Below are positions 34,561 through 48,300 of a DNA stretch of 64,000 nt, piece by piece. The position numbers were made by a program, and so were the translations under genes. Within the stretch, counting starts at the first letter, position 1. Each line of letters starts with the position of its first letter. Source of the stretch: Mytilus trossulus (taxonomy: Eukaryota > Mollusca > Bivalvia > Mytilida > Mytilidae). Location of the stretch: contig NC_086386.1 in assembly GCF_036588685.1 (NCBI RefSeq), positions 74,646,682-74,710,681 on the forward strand, read 5' to 3'. The notes beneath the pieces are model-generated. The model did not search any database and was not told the origin of the DNA. It was given only the letters and a program-made list of their open reading frames with translations.

Positions 34561-36300
34561 TTAGAAGTGATTTCCACTAGCTGCAACTAATTTATTGCAA
34601 ACATTCCTAGAATGAAATAATCTCAAGTGGTAGATCTATGATTTTCAAAGGGATAGAGACAGTGACACCTATAAGAATGGTGTGGTGTGCGTGGTACTGT
34701 AGGTCGAACTTCATGCTGGATCAACTCTTGATCACCGCAAATAAAGAATAACGGAATTGATTATTTAATTCAATTGTCAATATTCATCCATATGTGTCAA
34801 GCCAAGCAAAAACAACAGACAAAACCAAATTAGTAAAAGAAAAAATAATATCCCAAAACATGCTGTTCAAGTGGAACCTTTTGACATACATCTTGTCATG
34901 AATCTTATTTTCACAAAAGACGCTATATTAAAAAAAGAATCAATCAGTGATATCGAAGTATGAAGATAAATCTGTGTCTTTAAGGATTGTAAGAAATTGT
35001 TTGTCTTAAAAAAAATCTTTGAGTATCATTAATTACATTCGTATTAAATTCATTCACTAAAATATACAACAAACATAAACCGCAGTAGATAGATTTTTTC
35101 CTGGCTAACATAAAGTTTTGAAATTGATATAGTCAAAAAGTATAACTATTTACCTACTCTAGTTCTGCTGTTAATCTGAAGTACTTTTGAACTTCAGAAT
35201 TAAGTCTGACTTTTATATAAGAATGTCATATTTAAAGTGCTTATAGACCTAATTGTATAAGATTCTTATAATTGGAGTTCTTATAGACCTAATTGATTTC
35301 AATTAATCAATATTCATTAACTTAAAGTACTTATTTATTATCATGTATATTGAAATATAAGCAACATAAACTCTATACGGTCAGAAATTAGGAATGATAA
35401 TCTATTTCATTCAATGACTCAGTACAACTTAAAAAAAATAAAATCGTTCCCCACACCTTTTGAAAATAAGATAATTTGTGTATGACGAATTTTATTTAAA
35501 TTCTAAAATTTAACCAAAATATTTGACTGCGGGGTTAGTGATATGCATCTACTACCAAAAACTGTTATGTTTCTGATGGTATCATCGTATAAATTTTATT
35601 GTATTCCAACTATTTAGTAATGTTTAACCCCCGGCCCATCTTGTTCATTTCGATTTCGATGTTTTTATGTACACACGTATTTTTAATAATTGGATTAAAC
35701 TAGACAAAGGTAAAACAATCCGTTTCTTCAATTTATTGTTCAACTTATATTTTTTTTATAAATCTAAAATTCATTTTATCATTATTTTATCATTATTTAA
35801 GTCCTATTCGAATTTAATATTTGAAGTATGAATTAGCGACTGAATGTAAAGCTGAGATGATATAAGAAGGTGCGGATGGAGTTTTCAGAACAAAGAATGT
35901 TGGGCCAACAATAGATAATGGAGAATAATAGGGTGCACATATATTTAATATAGAGAATAATGGGATGCCTACAAATATAGAATACAGAATAGTCTACTTA
36001 CCAAAAATATAAAGTTTTTAAAAATACGGAAGAAAAGGATCTCCTATCTAGACTCTCGTATCAGAAAAAAACCTTCAACATTGAGTAAAATTCATGCCGC
36101 ATAGTCCTCTATGAAAAACCTTTATATTTATATATCTGTATATGAATACTTGAAATGTTTATCATGGGCACCGATTTCTTTAACATCTGTTTCTCAATTT
36201 ACGCATTTGTTTGGTTGAATGTCCGTTCATTTTAAAGTTTTACAATATTCATTTTAAAATTAGAACCGGCATCATATTTTTTTTTAGGAAAGAATACTAG

Positions 36301-36376
36301 ATGTACACTTTACTGATACTGACTTATCTTCTTAAAGTGATCTCGACAGCACCATTCCAAGTTGATACAAAACATG
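36301..36376 (+). CDS. Modular gene exon 1: signal peptide
   Basis: MYTLLILTYLLKVISTAP is a short hydrophobic signal sequence with likely cleavage near STA|P, followed by FQVDTKH. Donor ATG|GTAAGT in phase 1. An acceptor-like TTTTTTTTTAG ends at 36287, so this may be preceded by a 5' UTR intron. Confidence 0.8.
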
Positions 36377-39300
36377 GTAAGTTTATGCCCTTCCTACTTT
36401 TGTTTGTTTAAAACATTACAATTTTGAACTGAAACATTTTCTACGCACTCCCGAATATATACTTATTCCTTTTACGTGTGTTTAACTATTGAAATAAAGT
36501 GTATCTTTGATTTACGTACAGAGAATTAGTGTCATTTGCACCTCATTTCTTTTTATTTTACATCAGTCCATGATTTAAGTAAAATTTTGTAAAATTAAGG
36601 TGGTACCCAACACCATGACTGAAATTAATTTGGCTGGTTTAATTAAAAAAAAAAATGTTGACAAAATATTTACTCTAACCCTTTGACAAAAATATAAAAA
36701 AATCAAAAAATTTGAACCAACCAATTTATCAGAAAAAACACACTGGTTATAAAGCAGTTTGATAAACACTAATTTTGATCATTGAGAAGCTTAAAATTCC
36801 TTTTACAACACAACGTAATTAAACATTTTGCTGATTTTACAGAGTAATTTCCCTGTAGTGTTAGGTACCACTTTATAGTATGTTTTGTCATTAAGATACG
36901 ATGATTTATTCATACTTCATTCTTTAAACTAGAAAACAATCGTCCTAAACAGCTACGAATTCTTTGACACTAGATGTAAAGCAAGCACCAATCCAATCCA
37001 TAAACAAATATTTATACGTCCATGTCTCAAGTCATGAAGACATTTATTCATAAGAAGTATATGCGGGACGGTTTAAATTTTGTCTAGTTGTGAAGACACT
37101 ACTTTTGAGTCCATATGTTGAGCTCTTAATGTTTTTGATGTGTTTTTCTTATAATATATAGTCTCATAGGCGGATTCTCTTTGTACAATAATATTTGTAT
37201 ATCATTCAAACCGAAAACTCAAAACCAATCTGTTAAGCACTAACTGCTTAGCGGAGAAGTAATTTCTGACCTCAAGCACCAGATAAGATCAAAAACATGT
37301 GTAAACAGCAGTGTTTCTTGTCGATTTAAAAACAAATTAAGAAAAACACATTTTTGCTGTACATTTTTATCAAACATTTATTGAAGAAAATATCATTAAA
37401 ATAAGAAGATGTGGTATGATTACCACAAAGACAACATTCAACAAATGAGATCAAAATAATATAGAATGTTGCAACTATAGGTCACCGTTCAATCTAAAAT
37501 GCATCGAAATGACAAAATTAAAGTAAAACTATTCAAACTATACTCTGATTTAGGTTTCTACTTTTTATATTATGTTGGTTCCATCTTTCATTTATTTTGT
37601 TTTTATTTATCTCTGATACATCTGTACTCCGTGAAGATAATTATTCTAAGGTGATTTAATACCAATTCGAGCGTATTGACAATTGAGCTCATTCAAAAGG
37701 AAATTCACATTATTACATCAAGTATATTGTTTATGGGGATTTAAATGCACATAATAACTTTCATGCGTCAGAGCGCTTTTCTGGAACAACCTTCCTGAAA
37801 AACGCTAAAACTGAACCATGATAATAATGATGATTGATGAAATGTTAGGATCCATAATAGTTAAAAGGACACATTTTATCTATTTTTCAGAGATATTTAA
37901 GAAGATAGATAAAAGAGACGGTAATTGATATTAGTTAAGAATGAATTGTTTGTTTGATTGATTGGTTGGTGTTAAACGCCATTTTCAACAGCTTTTGTGC
38001 TATTCCGTTGCGGTCATTTTCATTGGAGTAGACAGAAATAAATTGAATAGTTTCTATGGTTTTAATATCATCTAAACATGCTACACTTGACACCCAAGGT
38101 ACATGTTTAAGTATACAATAAAAAGTGCAAAACATGAACAAATTAACATTTATCATCGTGTAATGTGTTTTCGTACTAATAACAATTTTCACTGCTTACA
38201 GTTTTCACTGTTGAGTTTTTATTCCGGTGTTTACTCAAATTTAAAAAGCATGTCCTGTAGATTGATTTAAGGTATCTAGATTTTTTTTCAATGCTTACTA
38301 CGAATTTTTACTGTTTCCGATTACTTTGCGATTTTTGTATGTAAAAAAAACGGCGTCATATGTTTTCGTATGAAATAAAAATTGGATCAGTACACGGACA
38401 GGAAATGACTACAAAATCCGGAAATTAATATTTTCTAAAGTCGTGGTTCTAATGCTCGCTTGAACCATAAAAAAAGTAAATAAATACTTTTCAGTACTAA
38501 AAATTACTAGTAAATAGTTTTAGGTTGGTAAATTGTGTGCTGAAATTTTAAGATTTTGATTAATTTCAGATTGGCACCTGGTTTGTACAAAATACATTAT
38601 TTTTTCTAAAATAAAATGCAGTTTTCAAAATTTAGGATTAAATATAAAAAGTCAAGACTGTTTCATCTTCATGAATCGAGGATGTATACAAAAAAATTAT
38701 AAATGAAATATTGAATAATTAGATTTTGAACAACCATTTTATATAAGAACCCTACTAATTTTAACTCGCTGGTTTGTAATTAAAACGGCCCAAAAAACAC
38801 ATGACAGTCATATGTCTTGAAGATCCGGTATCTGACTTGCAAAAAACATATCTGGACTTTATTTTAACCCTTCAGAATTTTTTTCTATAGCTATTCTAGT
38901 GATGCATATTTTTGACATTAAATAAAAATGGCTAAATAGGTCAGTTTTATTTAATTTGTTCTAACGTCTTTAAAAAGCGACGTTGAATATGTTTTAAATA
39001 TGTCAAGTTGTAGTGGTGTTGTTGTTCTAAATATAGAAACCGAAAAACACGCCACAATGTACGCGTATGCAGCCGAAACCGACGAAATGTGGTTGATACG
39101 AAAACATATGACATACGAAAACATATGACACGACGATATGCATGTTTTGTTGTTTTTATGAAAATTACCACGGGGGAAACATCACGATATTGACTATTTC
39201 GAAGTGTACCTCATGTAGTTGCATATATTGAGACCTGATTATTACATTAAAAACATCAACACGCATACAAAACAATTATTGAAAATAATTTACATTTTAA

Positions 39301-42300
39301 GCCATCTCAAGACTTGCATATATTAAGGCAAATTGATGGTTTTGCTCGTTCCACCCGTTCTCACCGTTTCAAAATTTAGTAACAACTCTTAATACAGTTT
39401 ATTATAATTTTTCAAAAGGGGTTGGAGGTACACGAATGAATTTACTGACACCAATTATAATAATGCATAGAGATATAAGAATATGTGGTTTGAGTGTCAA
39501 ATAGACAACTCTCCGCCCAAGTAACAATTTGTAAAAGTAATCCATTATTGGTATCAGTACGGACTTCAACATAGAGCCGTCGCTCAAATCCCATATATAG
39601 ATTTTCATGTACGTAATTGCTGAAACTACTATCAGTATTATTACCTAGCTCATTGTCGACTTGTTTTTGTAGCATCTTGTGATTTACAGAGATCCCCATT
39701 AGGGGACACGTATTTCCGAAAAACAACACCATGGGGAGTTGAGTTTGATTTGCCGTGTCCAACAGGAACATTGTTTAAACTGGGAGAATGTAGTTGTGAA
39801 AAGAAAAGTAAGTCACTTCGCTCTCTCAAGCAATGCTAGGTAGGTAAGTTTGATAGCCACAATGAATCGAAACTTCAAGCTTTTTCTTTTGGTGCCTACA
39901 ATATGTTTATTATATACCGTATTTTGCCGTGTATAGTACGCAGTTGTGTATAATACGTATATGCTTCTATCATACTGCTCAGCTACTGTGTAATTCTCGT
40001 ATTACGATTTTGAGTTGGTGAAAAGAAGATATCAGAGTTGATTAAGCAAATGTATGTTAAAAGATAACGTCACATCTTTCTATTTGAGGTTGAATGAAAA
40101 AAATTTGGTATTGCCAATCAGACAACTATCTACAAGAAGATTAACAACCAATTCTCATTAATTGTACTGTAATGTAGCATAAAAATATTTGAAAACACTG
40201 TAAAAATCAGATGGAAATCGTTCGACTCATCATATTTGCAAGAAGCATACATTCTACCACATAAAACTTTTTCTCTCTCTTTAGCATGCAGTGCATACAT
40301 AGTATGATTTGATGTTTTAGAAACGTTAAAATCTGAGGATGAAATAATACTCACACAACACTAACCTGTAATCTTCTCTTAGTTGTAGAATGTACAACTT
40401 AATTACAGAAAGAACATATTTCAATCATATCTAATTCTATAATTTATAGACTGTACCGTGATGGAAAACGATCCTACATCATACTCGGAATACATTGATA
40501 GCATTAAAGACTGGGTGACAGGTCAATGTCCCCAAAATATGGTATATAGAACGGATTATTGCATGTGTACACTACCAAGTAAGTTGAATATTGTATTTAC
40601 TATTATTAGAAGATAATAGTCACTTAATTTGTATAAAATAATCTTTATTGCAAAAAACATGAAACCCTGACGGGTTAAAATGCAAACATAGTACATTATA
40701 TACACAAGTGACAAGAAACATAACTATACATGATGAATGTTTTTTAAAAAGTGAAGTTGATATTAATAACATATATCTATATATATATATAGATGTATAT
40801 TATAATTGACCAATGTGGACCTTATTTTCGACATTCCATATAATGATATTGTTCCGGTTCGGAAAAACAAAAACTTGAACAAGTTGAATTTACTGCTTTT
40901 AAGATAGTCAATGATATAAAAATAAGAGGATGTGGTATCATTACCAATTCAATGAGACAACTCTCTTCAAGAGATAAAATGACACAGAAATTACCAACTA
41001 TAGGTCACAACAAGGGCTTCACAAATGAACAAAGCCCATACTGCATAGTCAGCTATAAAAGACCCGTCTTTGTTTTTATTCCAGCTAAACATGTATATGC
41101 AACTGATTATACCTCGAAGCCATTTATAGATCAACAAACATTTTATATATATACTGCTATAACTCTAAATGAAGAAATCCGAAACAATAAGCCATGATGA
41201 ATGATGACAAACTTAATTGATAGATAGGAGAAACAGTTCATGTGGAGCATGAATCAACCACCATAAGATATACCCACGAAGATAAACAGCTAGCTAGGTG
41301 TAGAGAAAATCTATAAATATATTTCAGAGCAAAAGGGAGGTGATAGATACCGAAGAGATATTCAAGCTCATAAGACGAAAACAAACTGACAGTGCCTTGC
41401 CTAAAACAAAAAAAAAGCGACGCCAAGACAAACAAACATTAAACAAACGCGCAATATTGAAAACTAAACACTGAGCAGCACGAATCATTTAAAAAAAACG
41501 GGGATTAGGTCATGTTCTTTCTGTATACTTTTATTCAATTAAACAATTGCCAATATAAAACCAGACTCATCATTTATTACTGTTGTAGAGGATTACATGA
41601 CCCCGGGTCCAGCAACATTACTGGTTACTGTTCAACCAGAAGGTAAGTCACAGATTTTATATTCACAACAGGTTTTTCTGTTAGGGGTACTCAATAACCG
41701 AAAAATCAAGTCGTTATATTTGACTCATTTCTAACATGGTCGAAAGGGGTGCTGTACTTATTTAAGTTAGGGTATTCAGCATTTTGTTTAATGAAATTTA
41801 TATCCCGAATCCATTTCTTATTCTAAAAACATCTTTCCAATGAGACAGCTACAAACCATTCCGTGAAACCATCCTTTGTTCTCTATATGTTAATGTTGTG
41901 TGCGATTAAGGCCATTACAGACGAATTTCCGCCTGACTATTGTGATTTATTATGACCAATACTTCTGAAAAGACATTTCGAGGTAAACATCAGAGTACTG
42001 TACGTTCCTAAGTATATAACACAAATAAAAGAGAAGCGAAAAATACCAGAGGGAAGTCAAAAATAAACTGACAACGTCATGGCTTAAAAAAAAAAGACAA
42101 ACAGACTAACAATAGTACACAAATCACAACATATAAAATAGAACAGTCCAATGTCGAAAAAACAGACGACGATTATTTACTTTTTGACAAAAAGTTACAT
42201 TCATTGTTACAAAGACTTACAATATCTTTATATCTTAATAAAAGACACTACTGAAACCTCTAAAACCATAAAACTTGTAACAGCTTAAAATGATATACAG

Positions 42301-45300
42301 AGGTGAATATCGCATTCTAAACCAGCAATTAAAATATCTTGCAATGAGTCAAATTGTTGTGATTATGGACCAAATATTTCTTGAATGAAATAGCTATAGA
42401 TTTTACGATTAATATATTTCAGATTGTCCCTATAGACAAAGGGTCCGTCGTCATACGAGCGACGATTTATATATTTGAAATTGCCCCTATCGACAAAAAG
42501 GTCCGTTGTCATACGAGCTATCATTACTATTACGATTTATATATTTCAGATTGTCCTTATAGACAGAAAGGTCCGTCGTCATACGAAGAGTATTTCCCGT
42601 CCGTTGATGATTGGGTCACAAATTACTGCCCACATGGAACAATGTATAGTGCTATGTTCTGTAAATGTATTTCACAAGGTATAATAATGTATTTCTTTTG
42701 TCTCTATAAAGGATGGAAGAAAAAGGGGATAATTAATTATCATGCATGAAGATTCTCAGTAAATGATTTAACAAAAATATTCCAGTGTTACAAACAGATA
42801 TTGGTTAACAAAAAAATAAATAAATATGTGTTTACCACTTCTCCTAAGCTAACGTAGGGCAGATTATATCAAAAAAGGCATCAGTAGTATACCGCTGTTC
42901 GAAATACATTAATCGATTGAGAAAAAAATCCAAATTCAGTGTTTTTTTTAATTTCTATAAATAATCATTTTCATAACAGTGTGGTCAAGACCATTTCTTG
43001 GCGCGCTCATGTATTCAATTGAATGGGTCAGAATATAATGTAGGTGAATGTTCGTGTGTAACTCCCACTTGTCAAATCGTACGTGTTATAACATTGTGGG
43101 GTCGCCAAAAGTTCAAAACGCATAAATCAAATTAAACGAAAAAATAGCAGAGGGCTAAACCTTGTGTGTTGATTGAAATGTTGAATACTCAAATTTTTTT
43201 TTCGTGCATGTAGTTTACCGTTTTATTATATTTATATCCCCACTGGCAAGCCTTTGAATTATTATATTTGTTGGAGCAAAACTATACAAGTTTGAATGGT
43301 GGGTAAATTAACTAAATTCATTTCATTTGTAAAAAAAACAACGCTGCTTTTACTTACCGCCAAAGAAGTCAAAACTTTAGCTTGACAGAATTAATTTAGT
43401 TTGTGACTTTTTTCCAACAGATACATCGACACATTTGCAGTCAAATCAAAATCCTACAGAAAAAACGTCACCGATTATTTACACTTTTCAACCTCCTACA
43501 AGTAAGTATATGTACTATTGGATGATTTTATTATACAGTTTTTCATCAGTAGTCCTCTGGAGATCTATAGCTTTCGTCTTTAAAAAAAACATAACTAGAA
43601 CTACGTTATCAAAAAGTAAAATCACAAAAATACTGAACTTAGAGGAAAATCAATTCGGAAAGTCCATAATCACATGGCAAAATGAAATAACAAAACGCAT
43701 AAAAAACGAATGGACAAGAACTGTCATATTCCTGACTTGGTACAGACATTTGCAAATGTAGAAAATGGTGGATTAAACCTGGTTCTATAGCGCTTACCCT
43801 CTCACTTTAATGACAGGCTCATCAAATTCCGTTATATTTACATTGATGCGTTAAATATACAGACACAATAAATAAAATAGTCAAAATATGGGTACATCAG
43901 TCATCATCGTATAACAATTTTAAAAGGAACAATTTAACAGAACACATATATTGATAAAAACATATACTATCAACGAACACCTTGAATGATTTGAATGTCT
44001 GACGTCAGAAAATTATTTTATACGTCACATAAATTTGTCGTTCAGTGTGCATACAAACATTTTTAAAATTTACATAGGCAATGTTAGCTTACAGGGTTAA
44101 AAAATCAAAAGTATGTAAGAATAAAATTCAGAATTAGACCGAGATTTAAACTAGTCCAAAAGAATTATATAGAATTTATATGAATCCAAAAATACTTAAT
44201 TCCACTACGCGATTGAATGATTTTGACGTTTGTGGTTCAACGTATATAGTAATTCAAAAAAGAAATATATCATAATGACATATAATAGAACAATATCATA
44301 CTGACGGGATCAATATAATGAAATTGTATACGACTGTCAATCAAGAGAGGGGCTTAGCTAGCTTTAAAACAGGTTTAATCGACCATTGTTTACATGAGAA
44401 CATGTCTCTACCAAGTCAGGAATATGACAGTTGTTGTCCATTCGTTTGATGTGTTAAAGCTTTTGATTTTGTCATTTGATTGGGGACTTTTTGTTTTGAA
44501 TGTTCCTCGGAGTTCAGTATTTTGGTGGTTTTATAATCCTGGAACCTTTGATAACTATGTATGTTTTGTATAGAAATCAAACGTATGCAAATACATATCA
44601 TTACATTTGTTACGTATTTAAGATTTATAAACAATATCTATGCAAAGTCTTTAGCTGGTTGACAAATGAGATGTAATACTGCTACAAAACAGACCAAAAT
44701 AGCACAGAATAAGAATAATAATAAAATCGAACCATAATAAATACCGAGAGCAAATTTCAAAAAACACATTAGAAGGGAATCAATGAAACACTTAAACTCT
44801 CATAATCTCTTAACTAAAACATAAGTCAAATTATTTGTGAAATTTAAAAAAAATATTGAAGGGAAATCGTATGACAAAGAAAGAACAGTTCACAAACATC
44901 ACATATTAAACTTAAGATCGAGTAAGGAACTACCATTTAACTTCAAAGAGGAGGGGGATATGTATTTTTCCTAAAACAAGATCCCCCAATTTGATGTCAC
45001 AAAATACATAGTGGTCAATTAGATGACAAAAAAAGTCATCTGAATCCAGATTTTCCCAAAACATTCGATTGGTAGCGTCAGAAAAAATTTCTGACTCAGA
45101 AAAAAATCCAACCTTGAAGTTGAATGGTCGCTTCCTAACTCTTACCCTAAACATATAGGGATTTACTAATGTGCTTTGGTAGAGAAAAAAAGTTCTGCTG
45201 TACTGAAATATGCAATACGTAACTATACCACCGGAGGTACTTAATCAGTATACAAAGACCAACTAGAGTATTATCTCAAGTGGATCCATTTAGTTTCGTG

Positions 45301-48300
45301 GGAATAAGTTTTTATCGATCGAGGAAAACTTGCATTTTCGTGAATATTTGATATCATGGTTTTCAAATTTCAGCATACAAAAAAAGTGTATAGAAACTGT
45401 TTAGTTATTCGTTTAACATCTAAATTCATGGTTCACCTGTATCCACGAAAACCACAATTATTGGTACTAGTATTCAACGAATAATAACGAACCCACAGTA
45501 TTTTCAGTTTCATTTAACAAATGGAAGTTTTTAACGACCTTGACTGACTATACAGCCATTGCATGGTCGGCGTCGAACTAAACTGATCTCCTTTTTCATT
45601 ATATAGCCTGTCCATACACACAGGATGGACCATCATCATATAAGGAATACATAGATAGTCTTGGGAATTGGCTGACTTATGACTGTTCTTCTGGGAAGAT
45701 ATATAGTCCTCTCTGGTGTACTTGTCTTATAGAAGGTAAGATTTCTTTCGATGTATGAGGGTAGGAATGGGGTCATCAGAAAATATAGTGCGAAAAGGAA
45801 TAGAAAATAAATGCATAAGTAGTATACCGCTGTTCAATAATCATAATTCGATTTTACTGATACAAATTCTGGTCAAAAACAAAGACCGAGGGGAATAAAT
45901 GCATCAACTATGAGAGAAAAACAATAGAACAACAGACACACTGAATTGCTACAAAAACAAACGACCACAAAAATAACCATAACAACTGCCATATTTCTGA
46001 CGAAAACGGTTAATTTAAAATATTAACTGAATAGAGAAAATGGGCCAAAAAAAATGGAGAATATTGAATAATAGGAAGCTAAAAGAAGAGAGATTGACTA
46101 GGTTTTGATGGGGCTTAAAGAAAAGAAAATAATAAGCAAAACAAAGAGAATGTAAATGAAAAAGAACAGAGAAAAATAGACAAACATATAAAGTACAGAG
46201 TAATGGGGTACTGAAAAATAAAAATCCAATGAAAGAATATTGAAACATGGCATACATATGAAAGAATACAGAAATTAAGAACCTCCATGTAGACACTCAG
46301 TAATAGGCAACTAGGATTTTGTCATATAAACCCTGTTCAAGATCAGCGGGCTTAAATTCTAGAATATTCCCTGTACACATGCTACAGTTTGGACACATCC
46401 TTTCTGTTCTTAAACCATTAAAACATTGGTCTACTACACATGGAACAAACATGGCTGAGCTTTAAATTCAATATTATAAAGTAAAACAATGACGGAACCA
46501 ATATTACTGCATCAGATCCGCATTTAAACGTATTATCAATAATGCTCAATGTAAAACCGTTCTTGAAATCAAACTAAAACAACTAAAGAACTGATAAAAC
46601 AAAACAAAAAATATGATTTAACCTTGTTATATCTTAATGGGTTGTGTTATTTCGAGAATTTTATGTGGGTTTAAAGTGCAGATCGTGACTATTGAATAAA
46701 TTCACTATTTGTATAGACTCTAGACGATTAAAAGCTTAATCAATCGATATATAATCCAAGTCAGAAATATGACAGTTGTTTTCCATTCGTTTGTTCTATT
46801 TGAGCTTTTGAATTTTCCTTTTGTTAATTTACTTTTTGTTGAAGGCTGTTAATTGTCATCTTAATGTCTATTGTATATACCCCCCTTATTTTAACATTTA
46901 CCCCACTTCTACTTTAATTCTGAATAGAATTGCAAAATGGAGCTTGAAGGCTTAATCAATGAATTAAACATTGAATATGAATACAGATATCAGTTTTTAA
47001 AATCTGTTTCATATCTAAAAAATCAAGTTTAATTATATATATATATATATTAAATATTAATGGACGCTATTGTCTATTATCATCTGTCGTCTGCTTTTTA
47101 CAAAAATCTTGAATTATCATCCCCGATGTATACTTTAACTGGAATTGAATGACCTACTTAGTTTTAATGGAAAAGTAAAATCAATAGACAATTACAAATA
47201 CATATTCATCATCTATTATTTATGCTTATTTGAAAAACATAATCAATAAACGTAAGTACAAGAAGTAATGAATGTTTAATTTGAAGCATGGTACAATGAC
47301 CTTTAATTATTTTCTAGGTCAAACACCTGATTACTCCGGTTACATGACGACACCACCCCTTGTAGCAAGTAAGTTTTCTCTATTTCATGTGATATTGTCA
47401 CATTTCTTAATCGGTGTGAGAAAATATTTCTCGTAATATTTCTCACTAGTGAAGTTTGTGTCCTTGGCAAATGATTGGTCGAAATTTAATTATGACGTCA
47501 GATTTCCTTAGGATCTTCTGAATTTCTTATTGTGATGTCATGAAAAAAGGCGACCATGCCCGATTACGTCACAAATAAAGAGGACAACTTCGTCCCAATG
47601 CGACCGATTCCATATCTCATAGACAGATACGAGCGGAGTCACCCGAGGATGGCCGATTGTGAAAAGTAACGATAAAAAGTCATCAGAGATACAGATTTCA
47701 CCACTCTAACTCGTGTATCTTTCTCCTCTCCCAACAGTTAAATTTAAATTATCAAAATATCGAGAAATATCGTAACACACTTATTGCAGTGATGAAATCT
47801 ATATTTCCTCAATATTTGTTTCATTAAGTATATCGAGTCGTTCTTACATCGGGTTTCGGTACGCGACTTTGGCTTCATATAGTCAGTGTTAACCTATTTA
47901 ATGTGTTCATGATTTGCGGCAGACGGTCTTGAACAGAGTATTTTAATCAATACATAAAAAATGTTTAAAAGATTATCGTTTAAAACACTTAATTTCTTTT
48001 TTTAATCACAGCCACATATTACCTTTCAAAGTTTTGGTTTTAAATAAATCTCCTTTGTCAATTTGTATTTGTCCTTTACACTGTGTTTATATTAGCGAAT
48101 CTGGTGAGTCTTTTTTAAGCGAATCGCACGACGGGTGTACTAAATTGTGATTTAAGGTATCTGCGAATAGTTTTCACGCGGAACAATCGTTTAAAAATAA
48201 TTGAAAACCCATTTCTTTTAATATACTAGTAGTACAATATATAACAGACTATTCATTCAATTTGAAAATTTGGAATCTAAAGGCAACAGTAGTATACCGC

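Larger units (their letters stand above)
27382..36287. other. Gene-poor interval between HSPA12-like and modular genes
   Basis: This contains the 5' flank of both divergent genes. Recognisable content is a half copy of the GGTGGTAC MITE (27619-27780), a poly(G)/poly(C)-bounded repeat (28045-28386), a reverse old repeat A (28430-28640), a B-like fragment (30365-30615), full repeat B (32106-32562), an ORF1-like fragment (32802-33149), a direct duplication (33961-34187) and a TAGAACTG-rich patch (34260-34560). 28650-30360, 30620-31860, 33150-33950 and 34570-36280 show nothing I can assign. 31880-32095 is TCGCG-rich like the MITE at 54301 but decayed. Confidence 0.55.

Noticed and set aside
39691-39807. 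Alternative acceptor TTTACAG at 39683-39689 for exon 3
   Set aside because: In phase 1 it meets a TGA after 17 codons and loses the first cysteine of module 1. The acceptor at 39671-39672 keeps the frame and the module.
42422-42460. Upstream copy of the exon 6 acceptor as an alternative exon start
   Set aside because: A one-base deletion shifts the frame and leads to TGA within about 20 codons. It is kept only as a duplicated decoy.
44930-45154. 74-codon minus-strand frame with charged and aromatic residues
   Set aside because: No domain, no start support, and it lies in an intron of the modular gene on the opposite strand.
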